A stretch of DNA of 64,000 nt from JAQVCM01 sp040403095 (GTDB taxonomy: Bacteria > Bacteroidota > Bacteroidia > Flavobacteriales_D > Crocinitomicaceae), in the NCBI GenBank assembly GCA_040403095.1, contig JBBALI010000001.1, positions 124,001 to 188,000 on the forward strand, in the 5' to 3' direction. The first letter of the stretch is position 1; the number at the start of each line of letters is the position of its first letter. Positions 18,246 through 27,092 of this stretch are shown piece after piece. Below the pieces are notes generated by a model. That model searched no databases and was not told the DNA's origin. It saw only the letters and a list, made by a program, of their open reading frames with translations. The translations under genes and the position numbers were made by a program.

Positions 18246-19610
18246 TTATCCAAAAAGTGCTCGAAGAACCTCATCAATTCTACCACATTTAATTAATTCT
18301 ATTTTGAAGTTTTTCTGATCTATCCCTTTATTGAATTTCGAAATAATGATTTTCTCAAATCCCAATTTTTCAGCTTCATAAATGCGTTGATCGATTCTAT
18401 TTACTGGTCTAACTTCGCCAGAAAGTCCAACTTCAGCTGCCAAGCAAAAATTCTTTGGAATAGGCAAATCTGCATTAGACGATAAAACTGCAGCTACTAC
18501 AGCCAAATCGATAGCTGGATCATCCACCCTAATTCCACCAGCAATATTCAAAAAAACATCTTTTGCGCCCAATTTGAAGCCGCATCGCTTTTCCATTACT
18601 GCCAAAAGCATATTCAATCTTCGAGCATCAAAACCTGTTGATGAACGTTGTGGTGTTCCATACGCGGCAGTACTTACAAGCGCCTGGACTTCAATTAAAA
18701 TTGGTCGGAGTCCTTCTAAAGTTGAAGCAATGGAAATTCCACTTAAAGTTGCATCCGTGTTGGTTATCAAAATTTCAGAAGGATTTTCAACTTGCCTCAA
18801 TCCAGAGCCCAACATTTCATAAATACCTAGTTCATTCGTGCTACCAAAACGATTTTTGATAGTTCTCAACAATCTATAAACGTGATTTCTATCACCTTCG
18901 AATTGCAAAACAACATCCACCATGTGTTCCAATACCTTTGGACCAGCCAACGCTCCTTCTTTGGTGATATGACCAATTAAAAAAACAGGGACATCGGTTT
19001 GTTTGGCATAACGTAAAAGTTGTGCCGTACACTCTCGAACTTGAGAAATACTGCCTGGTGAACTTTCAATTTGATTGCTATACAATGTTTGAATTGAATC
19101 AATTACCAACAATTTTGGCTGAATTTCTTCCGCCTGCATGAAAATATTTTGCAAGTTTGTCTCAGTCAAAATAAAGCATTCTTTATTATCTAAACCTATT
19201 CTTTCTGCGCGCATTTTGATTTGTTGGTCACTTTCTTCACCTGAAACATATAAAACGCGCAGGTTTTTTTCCATGACAGCCAATTGCAACATTAGTGTAG
19301 ATTTCCCAATTCCAGGTTCACCTCCAAAAAGTATCAAAGATCCAGGAACCATTCCATTTCCCAACACTCTATTTAATTCTGAATCGCACAAAGTGATTCT
19401 TTCTTGACCTCTATTTTCGATGTCTTGAATCGGTTGTGGTTTGGCTGTTCGTCCGGTATTGGTTGAAAAAGCAACCACTTGGGAAAGATTTTTCTCCACA
19501 ATTTCCTCCACAAAAGTATTCCATTCAGAACACGAAGGACATTTACCGAGCCACTTAGGTGTCTGGTAACCACAGTTTTGACAAAAGAAAGCGGATTTAA
19601 TTTTAGCCAT
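18246..19610 (-). CDS. radA: DNA repair protein RadA
   Basis: RecA-like ATPase that helps process recombination intermediates by branch migration. The 454 residues show the family order: a four-cysteine zinc finger (CQNCGYQTPKWLGKCPSC), Walker A GGEPGIGKST, the RadA-specific KNRFGSTNELGIYEM motif, and a Lon-like C-terminal domain with the AYGTPQRSSTGFDARRLNMLL segment. Length is typical. A -7 box ends only four bases before the ATG, so the transcript probably has almost no leader. The stop is followed by a weak hairpin. Identification is firm. Confidence 0.97.
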   Translation of the reverse strand: MAKIKSAFFCQNCGYQTPKWLGKCPSCSEWNTFVEEIVEKNLSQVVAFSTNTGRTAKPQPIQDIENRGQERITLCDSELNRVLGNGMVPGSLILFGGEPGIGKSTLMLQLAVMEKNLRVLYVSGEESDQQIKMRAERIGLDNKECFILTETNLQNIFMQAEEIQPKLLVIDSIQTLYSNQIESSPGSISQVRECTAQLLRYAKQTDVPVFLIGHITKEGALAGPKVLEHMVDVVLQFEGDRNHVYRLLRTIKNRFGSTNELGIYEMLGSGLRQVENPSEILITNTDATLSGISIASTLEGLRPILIEVQALVSTAAYGTPQRSSTGFDARRLNMLLAVMEKRCGFKLGAKDVFLNIAGGIRVDDPAIDLAVVAAVLSSNADLPIPKNFCLAAEVGLSGEVRPVNRIDQRIYEAEKLGFEKIIISKFNKGIDQKNFKIELIKCGRIDEVLRALFG

Positions 19611-19614
19611 GAAG

Positions 19615-19622
19615 CAAAGTTA
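19615..19622 (-). promoter_or_regulatory. Predicted -7 box of radA, very close to the start codon
   Basis: TAACTTTG on the minus strand matches TAnnTTTG, and only four bases separate it from the radA ATG. Transcription would start about at the ATG, giving a leaderless or near-leaderless message. Confidence 0.5.
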
Positions 19623-19678
19623 AGAGAAAAAGCAGAAATTAATAATCGAATAGAGGTTAATATTTGCAATCAATTATT

Positions 19679-20149
19679 CTACGAACAGTTATTCAAGGCA
19701 ATTGGCGTTTGTGTCTGTTTCGCTTGCCAATGCATTTCCCATCTTTTGTAGACATATGGGGACAGCAATCTTTGGTCATTGTTTTGAAAAATAACCACAT
19801 TGTCTTTTCCCGCGAAGTACCAAGAAATTTCGTATACTTTCATTTTGACACCCCATTTTGTGTTTTCAATTCCTGAGACAGTTGAAAAATCAAATTTTAA
19901 TTCTTGCAGGGCTAGTTTGTTAATTGTAATTTTCTTTCCCTTGATACCAAGCAATTGTATCAAAATCACATAATTTCGATTGAGAATTTTAATATTATTG
20001 GTGGCCACAGATTGGGTATGATTTCTTACTTCTTTGTGGTATTTATTTTTGCAATGTATGTCGCAAAATACTTTGTCTGAGCGACCGAATAGTTGTTTAT
20101 TGCAGACGCAGCATTTTCTGGTGTATGCACTGTTTGATGTTTTTTGCAT
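19679..20149 (-). CDS. Small zinc-ribbon protein, unknown function
   Basis: A 156-residue protein starting at the ATG at 20149 (a longer frame to 20251 adds a hydrophobic, unlikely extension). The N-terminus carries CCVCNKQLFGRSDKVFCDIHCKNKYHKEV, a CxxC...CxxHC pattern that should bind one zinc, like the short treble-clef motifs of DUF2116/DUF2256-type proteins. After it comes a basic, mostly helical segment and a beta-rich C-terminus containing KMKVYEISWYF. Proteins of this outline are widespread in flavobacteria without known role; nucleic-acid binding is a guess. It lies 68 bases upstream of radA on the same strand, with a radA promoter between them. Confidence 0.7.
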   Translation of the reverse strand: MQKTSNSAYTRKCCVCNKQLFGRSDKVFCDIHCKNKYHKEVRNHTQSVATNNIKILNRNYVILIQLLGIKGKKITINKLALQELKFDFSTVSGIENTKWGVKMKVYEISWYFAGKDNVVIFQNNDQRLLSPYVYKRWEMHWQAKQTQTPIALNNCS

Positions 20150-20362
20150 TGTTGTTAAAGATAAAAAGGTTTGTTTAATTAAGTTATGGAAAATTATTAT
20201 TTGAATCCAAATTTTTTTAAACAAATAAGTGATCTTATCCGTTATAATCACTTACAAGCCTGAAAACACTGAGAAAAAATTTGCAAAAATCTATTTCAAA
20301 TCCAAAACAAGATTATTCGTAATTTCGCCAAACTTTAAGTACCAATTCAAAATTCACCCATA

Positions 20363-21658
20363 ATGGCTATCAAAAGAACAAACTCGGAATCACTTTTTTC
20401 AAAAGCAAAAAATTACTTTCCCGGCGGAGTTAACTCTCCTGTAAGAGCATTTAAATCGGTTGACGGTTCGCCATTATTTATCAAAAAAGGTGATGGATGC
20501 ATGATTTGGGATGAAGATGACAATCAATTTATAGATTTTTGTTGTAGTTGGGGACCCTTGATTCTTGGTCACAATAATCCCAATGTCTACAATAAAGTAG
20601 TGGAAACACTTCAAAATGGATCTAGTTTTGGCGCGCCAACAAAATTGGAAAACGAATTGGCTGAATTAATTCTCAACAGAAATCCTTTTATAGATAAAAT
20701 AAGATTTGTAAGCTCTGGAACCGAAGCTGTCATGTCGGCTTTGCGCTTGGCACGCGGTTATACTGGGAAAGACAAGGTTATTAAATTTGATGGCTGCTAC
20801 CACGGACACTCAGATTCACTTTTAGTTAATGCCGGAAGCGGACTTGTTACTTTGGGTGAATCTTCTAGCGCAGGAGTTCCTGCTAGTTTTGCACATGAAA
20901 CTTTGGTTTTACCATTAAATGATATCGCAGCATTGAAAGCTTGCATTGAAACTTACAAAGATCAAATTGCATGTGCTATTATTGAACCAATTCCAGCAAA
21001 TAATGGCTTATTACTTCAAGAAAAAACCTTTTTGTTGGCATTAAGAGAAATTTGTACTGAAAATAATATTTTACTATTCTTTGACGAAGTAATTTCTGGT
21101 TTCAGGGTTGCATTTGCTGGTGCTGCTGAATATTATGGAATCGAACCTGATCTTGTTACTTATGGTAAAATCATAGGAGGCGGTTTGCCTGTTGGCGCTT
21201 ATGGCGCTAAAAAAGAAATCATGGCATGTGTATCGCCTGATGGAAATGTTTACCAAGCAGGAACTTTATCTGGAAACCCTGTAGCCATGGCAGCAGGAAT
21301 TGCCCAACTTACTGAATGTGCCAAACCAGGTTTTTATGAAGATCAAGCGCAAAGAACAATAGACTTTATAACTCCAATTAATGCTCATGCAAAAATCAAG
21401 GGATACGATTTTGAAATAGTGAGTATTGGATCTATTTTTTGGTTAAATTTTGCTGGTAACAAAACCATTCGCAAAGCTGCTGAAATTAATCCTGACATGA
21501 CAGGTTTCAGACATCTACACAGTGCGCTATTAGAAAGAGGCATTTATTTAGGACCAAGCGGTTATGAAGTAGGATTTGTTTCTTTGGCGCACACGCCGGA
21601 AATTCTTCAAAAAGCTTCTTTAATTATGTGTGATGCGCTTGATGCGATTTATAATTAA
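20363..21658 (+). CDS. hemL: Glutamate-1-semialdehyde 2,1-aminomutase
   Basis: PLP enzyme that isomerises glutamate 1-semialdehyde to 5-aminolevulinate, the C5 route into haem. The 431-residue protein opens with SLFSKAKNYFPGGVNSPVRAFKSV, typical of HemL. It has FVSSGTEAVMSALRLARGYTG for cofactor phosphate binding, LFFDEVISGFRVA for the pyridine nitrogen, and TYGKIIGGGLPVGAYG with Lys269 as the expected Schiff-base residue. It is monocistronic here. Another haem gene, hemD, lies 30 kb away. Identification is firm. Confidence 0.97.
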   Translation: MAIKRTNSESLFSKAKNYFPGGVNSPVRAFKSVDGSPLFIKKGDGCMIWDEDDNQFIDFCCSWGPLILGHNNPNVYNKVVETLQNGSSFGAPTKLENELAELILNRNPFIDKIRFVSSGTEAVMSALRLARGYTGKDKVIKFDGCYHGHSDSLLVNAGSGLVTLGESSSAGVPASFAHETLVLPLNDIAALKACIETYKDQIACAIIEPIPANNGLLLQEKTFLLALREICTENNILLFFDEVISGFRVAFAGAAEYYGIEPDLVTYGKIIGGGLPVGAYGAKKEIMACVSPDGNVYQAGTLSGNPVAMAAGIAQLTECAKPGFYEDQAQRTIDFITPINAHAKIKGYDFEIVSIGSIFWLNFAGNKTIRKAAEINPDMTGFRHLHSALLERGIYLGPSGYEVGFVSLAHTPEILQKASLIMCDALDAIYN

Positions 21659-21820
21659 GCCTTTTTACTAAATTTCTTTGCATTGTTGCTAATGTTTGGC
21701 ATTTAAATAAATCTATCTTTCAAACATTTTGAAATGAAATTAGTAAGGTTTAAAAACTGAAAAAGTTATCCAATATTTTGAGATTTTGCTTGCCAAAATT
21801 TCATAATTAACAGATATTTT

Positions 21821-21852
21821 TTGGTCAAAACAATTAAAAGGTCGTAAATTTG
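21821..21852 (+). promoter_or_regulatory. Predicted promoter of the fatty acid desaturase gene
   Basis: TTG at 21821-21823 and TAAATTTG at 21845-21852 are separated by 21 bases, within the range known for Bacteroidota promoters. A leader of about 45 bases would precede the ATG at 21905. Confidence 0.65.
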
Positions 21853-21904
21853 TAAAGGTTGATGTTGATGTATCACAGCATTTTTAGATACCAAACTAGA
21901 TAAA

Positions 21905-22987
21905 ATGGAATATATAAAATTCACAAAAAGAGATGCATTTTCTAAGGAACTTGCTCAGAAAGTAAACGATTATTTAAAATCAAATAATCTCAAAAAATTT
22001 GGAAGCTGGAAAATTCTTTTAAAAGTACCTTTGATGTTTTCAATTTACCTCTTACCATATTTTTTAATGGTTTTCGGCGTAATTGAAAGTAAATGGATTA
22101 TGCTTTTAATGTCACTGACAATGGGCATTGGAATGGCTGGAATCGGTCTTTCAATCATGCATGATGCGAATCACGGTTCTTTTTCTAAACGTCCTTGGAT
22201 AAACAAAATGATGAGTTATTCCATGGAGGTTTTAGGTGGAAACGGCTTAAATTGGAGAATTCAACACAATGTTTTACATCATAGCTTTACCAATGTTCAT
22301 GATTTGGACGAAGACATTAGGCCTGTTGGTTTATTGAGATTTTCGCCTAACGAACCCAAAAAGAAAATTCATAAATTTCAAGTTTATTACGCTTGGTTTT
22401 TCTATGGATTAATGACACTTTCTTGGATGACAAACAAAGATTTTGCACAATTGATTAGATATAAAAAGAAAGATTTGTTGTCGGCTCAAAACGTAACTTA
22501 CGGTAAAGCTATGTTGTTTTTAATTTTTTCAAAAGTACTCTACTACGTCGCAATTGCGTTAGTTCCTTTGCTTATTATGGATATTTCATGGTGGCAATGG
22601 CTAATCGGATTTTTCTCTATGCACTTTGTAAGTGGTTCAATACTTGCTTTTGTTTTTCAACCTGCACACGTAATGCCTGAAACAAGTTTTATGACAGTTG
22701 AAAATCACCAAAATGAAAACCCTGATGAAAGTTGGGCTGTTCACCAAATGAAAACAACTGCGAACTTTGAAAATTGGAATCCAATTTTGACATGGTATGT
22801 AGGAGGATTAAACTACCAAATTGAGCACCATTTATTTCCAGATATTTCTCATGTACACTATCCGAAAATTTCAAAAATTGTGAAGACAATCGCTGAAAAA
22901 CATGGTGTACCATACAATTATCATAGAACTTGGGGTGGAGCAATTTTCTCGCACTTAAGATTATTAAATAGATTGGGAAGAGCTTAA
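21905..22987 (+). CDS. Membrane fatty acid desaturase
   Basis: Di-iron desaturase of 360 residues that inserts a double bond into an acyl chain at the membrane. All three histidine boxes are present: HDANHGSF, HNVLHHSF and the late QIEHHLFP; the Q in place of the first H is characteristic of front-end (delta-5/delta-6, linoleoyl-CoA type) desaturases. Four hydrophobic segments flank the boxes in pairs, around residues 40-80 and 195-245. No cytochrome b5 domain is fused, so a separate electron donor is needed. The gene has its own promoter and ends at a strong bidirectional terminator. The position of the inserted bond cannot be told from the sequence. Confidence 0.92.
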   Translation: MEYIKFTKRDAFSKELAQKVNDYLKSNNLKKFGSWKILLKVPLMFSIYLLPYFLMVFGVIESKWIMLLMSLTMGIGMAGIGLSIMHDANHGSFSKRPWINKMMSYSMEVLGGNGLNWRIQHNVLHHSFTNVHDLDEDIRPVGLLRFSPNEPKKKIHKFQVYYAWFFYGLMTLSWMTNKDFAQLIRYKKKDLLSAQNVTYGKAMLFLIFSKVLYYVAIALVPLLIMDISWWQWLIGFFSMHFVSGSILAFVFQPAHVMPETSFMTVENHQNENPDESWAVHQMKTTANFENWNPILTWYVGGLNYQIEHHLFPDISHVHYPKISKIVKTIAEKHGVPYNYHRTWGGAIFSHLRLLNRLGRA

Positions 22988-23012
22988 GGATTTTAATCCA
23001 AAATGCACTCAC

Positions 23013-23052
23013 AAAAAAACGGCGATTGATGATTCAAACGCCGTTTTTTTTA
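23013..23052. terminator. Bidirectional terminator between desaturase and barrel genes
   Basis: AAAAAACGGCG and CGCCGTTTTTT pair as a perfect GC-cored stem around a 14-base loop, with A- and T-runs on the two sides. It lies between the two convergent stops at 22987 and 23068 and can serve both. Confidence 0.92.
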
Positions 23053-23067
23053 TCTAATTTTTTTCTT

Positions 23068-23931
23068 CTACCAAACTGGACAATCGTTACAGTTGTTGGT
23101 AGGTTTCAAATAAACAAAGAACCCTGCAACGATATGACCCATTGCAAAACCAAATTTTTGTGTGGCATAAGCGGTTAAATCATTCGGCCTTGTACGCACT
23201 TTTACTTGGTGCATAAATCCTGTATTTCCTTCAGCTTGTAAAAAAACATGATTGAAAAATTCTAATCTTAAACCAGCATGTGCTGAAACTGAATAACCAG
23301 ACATTGAAATTGTTACCATGTCTTTTTGTTGACCAAAATTAAAGTCATTGAAAGACAAAATTCCCCCTGCTCCTACACCAAAATTAGTGGTAACAGCAAA
23401 TTTCTTGCTTTTTGTTCTGTACAACATATCTGAACGTGTCAAATCAAAATGCAAATAATTCAACCCGTTTGAATTTTCATAGTGGAAATGATCTCTATCA
23501 GTTGTTACAGGCTCATTATTGTATGTTCCAGACCAAATGGTATCGACTCCGGGATTGATTGTGCCATTTAACAAAACTTTATTTCCGTCGTCAAAAATAT
23601 ATTTCATGTGGTCATAACCAAATGAAAGTGCATAATGATTTTTAAAGTAATAGCCAATCCTAGCATTAAATTGAGGCACTGTAATATTTCCTAAGTCAAC
23701 ATACTCACTGAATTTGTGACTTTGGTTGTCATGTGCTGTCGCATTTTTCAAAGTGAAATCATAACCTCCACCTATCAATCTCAAATTACTCTTGGTATAA
23801 ACCGACCGATTGTAACCCCAGTAACCATAAAGTGTTCCTTTACCATAAGAAACCTTGTTGATTTTTTTCTTTGTTTGCGCTTGTAAATTCAAAGACAAAC
23901 AAACCATAATTAACAAACCTATTTGTTTCAT
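23068..23931 (-). CDS. Outer-membrane beta-barrel-like protein, unknown function
   Basis: A 287-residue protein with a signal peptide ending near LQAQ. The mature part begins with KVSYGKGTLYGYWGYNRSVYTKS and continues in alternating strands rich in tyrosine, phenylalanine and glycine, as in small Bacteroidota barrels. It ends with an unusual CNDCPVW tail bearing two cysteines. No ligand or catalytic motif is visible. The gene begins 16 bases after the pseudouridine synthase gene and is probably read with it, though the functions seem unrelated. Confidence 0.72.
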   Translation of the reverse strand: MKQIGLLIMVCLSLNLQAQTKKKINKVSYGKGTLYGYWGYNRSVYTKSNLRLIGGGYDFTLKNATAHDNQSHKFSEYVDLGNITVPQFNARIGYYFKNHYALSFGYDHMKYIFDDGNKVLLNGTINPGVDTIWSGTYNNEPVTTDRDHFHYENSNGLNYLHFDLTRSDMLYRTKSKKFAVTTNFGVGAGGILSFNDFNFGQQKDMVTISMSGYSVSAHAGLRLEFFNHVFLQAEGNTGFMHQVKVRTRPNDLTAYATQKFGFAMGHIVAGFFVYLKPTNNCNDCPVW

Positions 23932-23947
23932 TGTACCTATTTTAATA

Positions 23948-24910
23948 TCAACTCATTTTCAAAAATGACACTTCTTTTTCTGTCAAATGTCTATAAAAAC
24001 CACGCGGTAAATCTTTTTTAGTCAAACTGGCAAATTTAACTCGATCCAACTTAACAACATCGTACCCCAAAGATTCAAAAATTCTTCTTACAACGCGATT
24101 TTTACCTGAATGTAATTCAACACCAATCTCACGAGAACCGCCATTTTCAATGAATTCAACATGGTCACATTTGATGATTCCATCTTCAAGCGTAATTCCA
24201 GTTTTCATCTTTTCAACATCCTCTAAAGTTACAGCTTTGTTGGCTTCAACATGGTAAATTTTAGATGCTTTATACTTTGGATGAGTCAGTTTTTTAGCTA
24301 AATCTCCATCATTGGTAAATAGCAAAAGGCCTGTCGTTTCTCTATCCAATCTTCCAACAGGATAAATTCTTTCTTTGCACGCTTTTTTCACCAAAGACAT
24401 GACTGTTTTTCTTCCCAAAGGATCATCCATTGTGGTGATAAAATCTTTTGGTTTGTTCAATAAAACGTATCTTTTAGTTTCTGCATTGATGGTTTGGCCG
24501 TCATATTTTACAACATCTCCGGGTTTGATTTTGTAACCTAATTCTAAAATTATTTGATCATTTACACTAACCACACCTGTTTGAATCAATACATCCGCTT
24601 CTCTTCTGGAAGCAACTCCTGCATTGGACAAAAATTTGTTTAATCTTATTGCGTCTTCATTGAATGAAGGCATTGGATCACCCACCTTTTCTTTATCTTT
24701 GAAAGGAACATATTTTTTACCTTTCCCTGCAAATCCTTTTTTAGAGTCAATTTGTTTCTTTTGAAAACTTGACATGGTAGGCGTTTTGGATTTAAATCCT
24801 GAATTTTTTGATTCTTTTGGTTTAGAAGTAGATTCTTGTTCTTTTGAACTTTCTTTTTTCTTGGTTTCTTGTCGGCCTCGGCCTTTTTCATTTGTGTTCA
24901 TCACGAGCAT
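23948..24910 (-). CDS. RluB/RsuA-family rRNA pseudouridine synthase
   Basis: Converts a uridine in ribosomal RNA to pseudouridine. The 320-residue protein has a lysine- and serine-rich, disordered-looking N-terminal extension of about 80 residues, then an S4 RNA-binding domain (IRLNKFLSNAGVASRREADVL), then the catalytic domain with GRLDRETTGLLLFTNDG, whose aspartate is the nucleophile in this family, and VELHSGKNRVVRRIFESLGY. A GTG at 24919 opens a longer frame, but a promoter box lies exactly there, so I start at the ATG at 24910; the ATG at 24901 is equally possible. The basic tail may help bind rRNA. RluB is the nearest namesake, but the target base is not established. Confidence 0.9.
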   Translation of the reverse strand: MLVMNTNEKGRGRQETKKKESSKEQESTSKPKESKNSGFKSKTPTMSSFQKKQIDSKKGFAGKGKKYVPFKDKEKVGDPMPSFNEDAIRLNKFLSNAGVASRREADVLIQTGVVSVNDQIILELGYKIKPGDVVKYDGQTINAETKRYVLLNKPKDFITTMDDPLGRKTVMSLVKKACKERIYPVGRLDRETTGLLLFTNDGDLAKKLTHPKYKASKIYHVEANKAVTLEDVEKMKTGITLEDGIIKCDHVEFIENGGSREIGVELHSGKNRVVRRIFESLGYDVVKLDRVKFASLTKKDLPRGFYRHLTEKEVSFLKMS

Positions 24911-24918
24911 ATTTTCCA

Positions 24919-24926
24919 CAAAGGTA
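24919..24926 (-). promoter_or_regulatory. Predicted -7 box of the pseudouridine synthase gene
   Basis: TACCTTTG on the minus strand matches TAnnTTTG and ends eight bases before the first ATG (24910). It excludes the GTG at 24919 as start and implies a very short leader. Confidence 0.5.
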
Positions 24927-24980
24927 AGAAAATATATTGTTGGTATTATTTTTTCAAATTCAACCCAAAATGATATTAAT

Positions 24981-25010
24981 CAGGCAATCAAAATCAAATT
25001 TGACTGCCTG
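24981..25010 (-). terminator. Hairpin after the coiled-coil protein gene
   Basis: CAGGCAGTCAA and TTGATTGCCTG form an 11-bp stem with one G-T pair, 14 bases after the stop at 25024 on the minus strand. The T-run that follows is poor, so it may be a 3'-end hairpin rather than a full terminator. Confidence 0.5.
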
Positions 25011-25023
25011 AATTTTAAACTAA

Positions 25024-25683
25024 TTATTTAATGTTTTTCTTTTTTTCAATTTCTTTTACTTTTTGAGCTTGCGTTGAAATTTCTGATTTTTTGTTAGACT
25101 GATTGGTCATATTTTCCTCAATCTTTTTTTCAGCTTCACTAATTTTCTTTCTATAATCATCAATTGAATTCAACAAATTCTCCTTCTCCTTTTCCAAATC
25201 TTTTTGGTCTTTTTCAGCACCTTCAAGCTTTTTGGTCTCGGCTTTTAAATCTTCTTCCACACATTCTTGGGAAGTTTCTAAAGCGAATTTTTTTATCACA
25301 GCCCTCATTTCATTGAATTGCGCACCATGTTGATTACTTGTCATAAAAGCACCACCTAGATCGATTGCAAATGCAACTTTGATTACATCGCCTGAAGTTA
25401 TAATTTTAGCATAAGCATCAAAAGGCTTGTCCCCCATTTCTTTCAATTTTGCTTGCATAGTAGTATATTCTCCTTTCGAAGAATTGTATTTTCCATCCCA
25501 ATCTTTTAACTCATTTTTAAGCGCTTTTTCAATCACTTCCATACTTCCATAAGGGATATTGACCACAATACTGTTCTTTGAACCAATACTAAAATTGATG
25601 TTTTCTTCTGAAACCGATACCGTATTTTGTGCAAACAAAGCAAAACCGACCAATGTAAATAAACTCGTAAATAAATGTTTCAT
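25024..25683 (-). CDS. Secreted protein with C-terminal coiled coil, unknown function
   Basis: A 219-residue protein with a signal peptide (MKHLFTSLFTLVGFALFAQ); I chose this ATG at 25683 because the longer frame adds residues before the signal peptide. The first half forms a small alpha/beta domain with VNIPYGSMEVIEKALKNELKDW. From about residue 125 the sequence is a long charged helix (EEDLKAETKKLEGAEKDQK, then EKKIEENMTNQSNKKSE), a likely coiled coil in the periplasm. No family was recognised. Confidence 0.72.
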   Translation of the reverse strand: MKHLFTSLFTLVGFALFAQNTVSVSEENINFSIGSKNSIVVNIPYGSMEVIEKALKNELKDWDGKYNSSKGEYTTMQAKLKEMGDKPFDAYAKIITSGDVIKVAFAIDLGGAFMTSNQHGAQFNEMRAVIKKFALETSQECVEEDLKAETKKLEGAEKDQKDLEKEKENLLNSIDDYRKKISEAEKKIEENMTNQSNKKSEISTQAQKVKEIEKKKNIK

Positions 25684-25873
25684 AATTAATTTGTTAAAGG
25701 AATAAAAATTCAATCAAATTTTGGTGTTTTCGTCTCCAGTTTTCGACGTTTTTACAATCTTGGTTGAATCTAAACTTAATTGAAATAAAATTAGACAAAA
25801 ATATTTGACCTAACACTAAATTATGCAATTTTGGCTTGCATTGCTATTTTTTCGCCTTTCAAGGGTTTTTCGC

Positions 25874-25905
25874 TTGCTAGGAGTGACAAATAATAATTAA
25901 TTTAG
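25874..25905 (+). promoter_or_regulatory. Predicted promoter of holB, abutting the start codon
   Basis: TTG (25874-25876) and TAATTTAG (25898-25905, one mismatch to TAnnTTTG) are 21 bases apart, and the ATG follows after three bases. The message would be leaderless or nearly so. Confidence 0.5.
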
Positions 25906-25908
25906 CAC

Positions 25909-27027
25909 ATGCAATTCAAAGATGTTGTTGGTCAAGACGAATTAAAAGCACACTTAATTCAGGAAGTAAATCAAGGAAAAATTAGCCATGCGCAAATGTT
26001 TCTTGGCAATGCTGGATATGGCGGTTTGCCTCTGGCTTTGGCTTTTATTCAATATTTATTCTGTGAAAACAAGCAAGCGAAAGACAGTTGTGGCGCTTGT
26101 AATTCTTGCAGAAAAGTTCGTGATATGCAACATCCTGACTTACACTTCTCTTTTCCAGTTGTTCAAGCAATCAATAAAAAAAGTGATTATTTTCTACCCA
26201 ATTGGAGAGAACAATTTGCCGCACATCCCTATTTCAATTTGAATCAATGGGCTAATCGAATTGACGAAAAAGGTAGAACTCCAATTATTTCAACAGAAGA
26301 AAGTCAGGAAATAATTAAAAAATTAAGTTATAAATCTTTTGAAGGCGGATATAAAGTGATGTTAATCTGGATGGCTGAAGAAATGAATCTTCAGTGCTCC
26401 AATAAATTACTAAAAATTCTAGAAGAACCGCCTTCAAAAACCTTGTTCATCTTAGTTGCTGATGCGCAAGAAAAACTTTTGCCAACCATTCTTTCAAGAA
26501 CGCAATTGTTGAAAGTACCAAGAATTCAATTAGAGGATTTGTCTAAATACTTACAGACTAAATTCGATCAAGATTCTTCAACTGCTACCAGTATTGCAGC
26601 GCAAACGGAAGGCAATTTAATTGAAGCTATAGAAATGCTCAATTCCAATTTGGAAAAGAATATCAATCGTGAACTCTTTATACAATTGATGCGTGTTTGC
26701 TATAAAAAAGATGTCAATCCAATGCTGGACTGGGCTGAAGAGATAAGTGGAATTGGTAAAGAAAGACAAAAGGCTTTTTTAAAATATGCTTTGCACATGT
26801 TTAGACAAAGTTTGTTGAGAAATTACACAGACAATCAACTTACAAAGACATCTGCTGAAGAGGAAGCTTTTTTGAAAAATTTCTCCAAATTCATAACAGG
26901 AAACAACATTCATGGATTTATGGAAAACTTCAATGACGCTGTTTATCACATCGATCGAAATGCAAATGCCAAAATTTTATTTACCGAATTGTGCTTCAAA
27001 GTAATGCGTTTCATTCACTTTGCATAA
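25909..27027 (+). CDS. holB: DNA polymerase III delta' subunit
   Basis: Clamp-loader subunit that helps load the sliding clamp during replication. The 372-residue protein begins FKDVVGQDELKAHLIQEV and has the zinc-binding CGACNSCRKVRDMQHPDLHF module, the sensor-type KLLKILEEPPSKTLFILVAD segment and ILSRTQ in place of the SRC motif. The Walker A position reads LGNAGYGGLPLALAF and lacks the GK(S/T) needed for ATP binding, as is normal for delta' subunits, so it is a structural rather than ATPase subunit. It is monocistronic and convergent with pgk. A DnaX-like protein is excluded by that missing motif. Confidence 0.93.
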   Translation: MQFKDVVGQDELKAHLIQEVNQGKISHAQMFLGNAGYGGLPLALAFIQYLFCENKQAKDSCGACNSCRKVRDMQHPDLHFSFPVVQAINKKSDYFLPNWREQFAAHPYFNLNQWANRIDEKGRTPIISTEESQEIIKKLSYKSFEGGYKVMLIWMAEEMNLQCSNKLLKILEEPPSKTLFILVADAQEKLLPTILSRTQLLKVPRIQLEDLSKYLQTKFDQDSSTATSIAAQTEGNLIEAIEMLNSNLEKNINRELFIQLMRVCYKKDVNPMLDWAEEISGIGKERQKAFLKYALHMFRQSLLRNYTDNQLTKTSAEEEAFLKNFSKFITGNNIHGFMENFNDAVYHIDRNANAKILFTELCFKVMRFIHFA

Positions 27028-27037
27028 TTACTCGTAC

Positions 27038-27070
27038 AAAAAAAGGACTGAAGTAAAGCTCCAATCCTTT
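27038..27070 (-). terminator. Terminator after pgk
   Basis: Read on the minus strand, AAAGGATTGGAG pairs with CTTCAGTCCTTT (two G-T pairs) around a CTTTA loop, followed by a T-run. It lies 23 bases after the pgk stop. Confidence 0.85.
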
Positions 27071-27092
27071 CAAAAATCTATTAAAAATTCGC

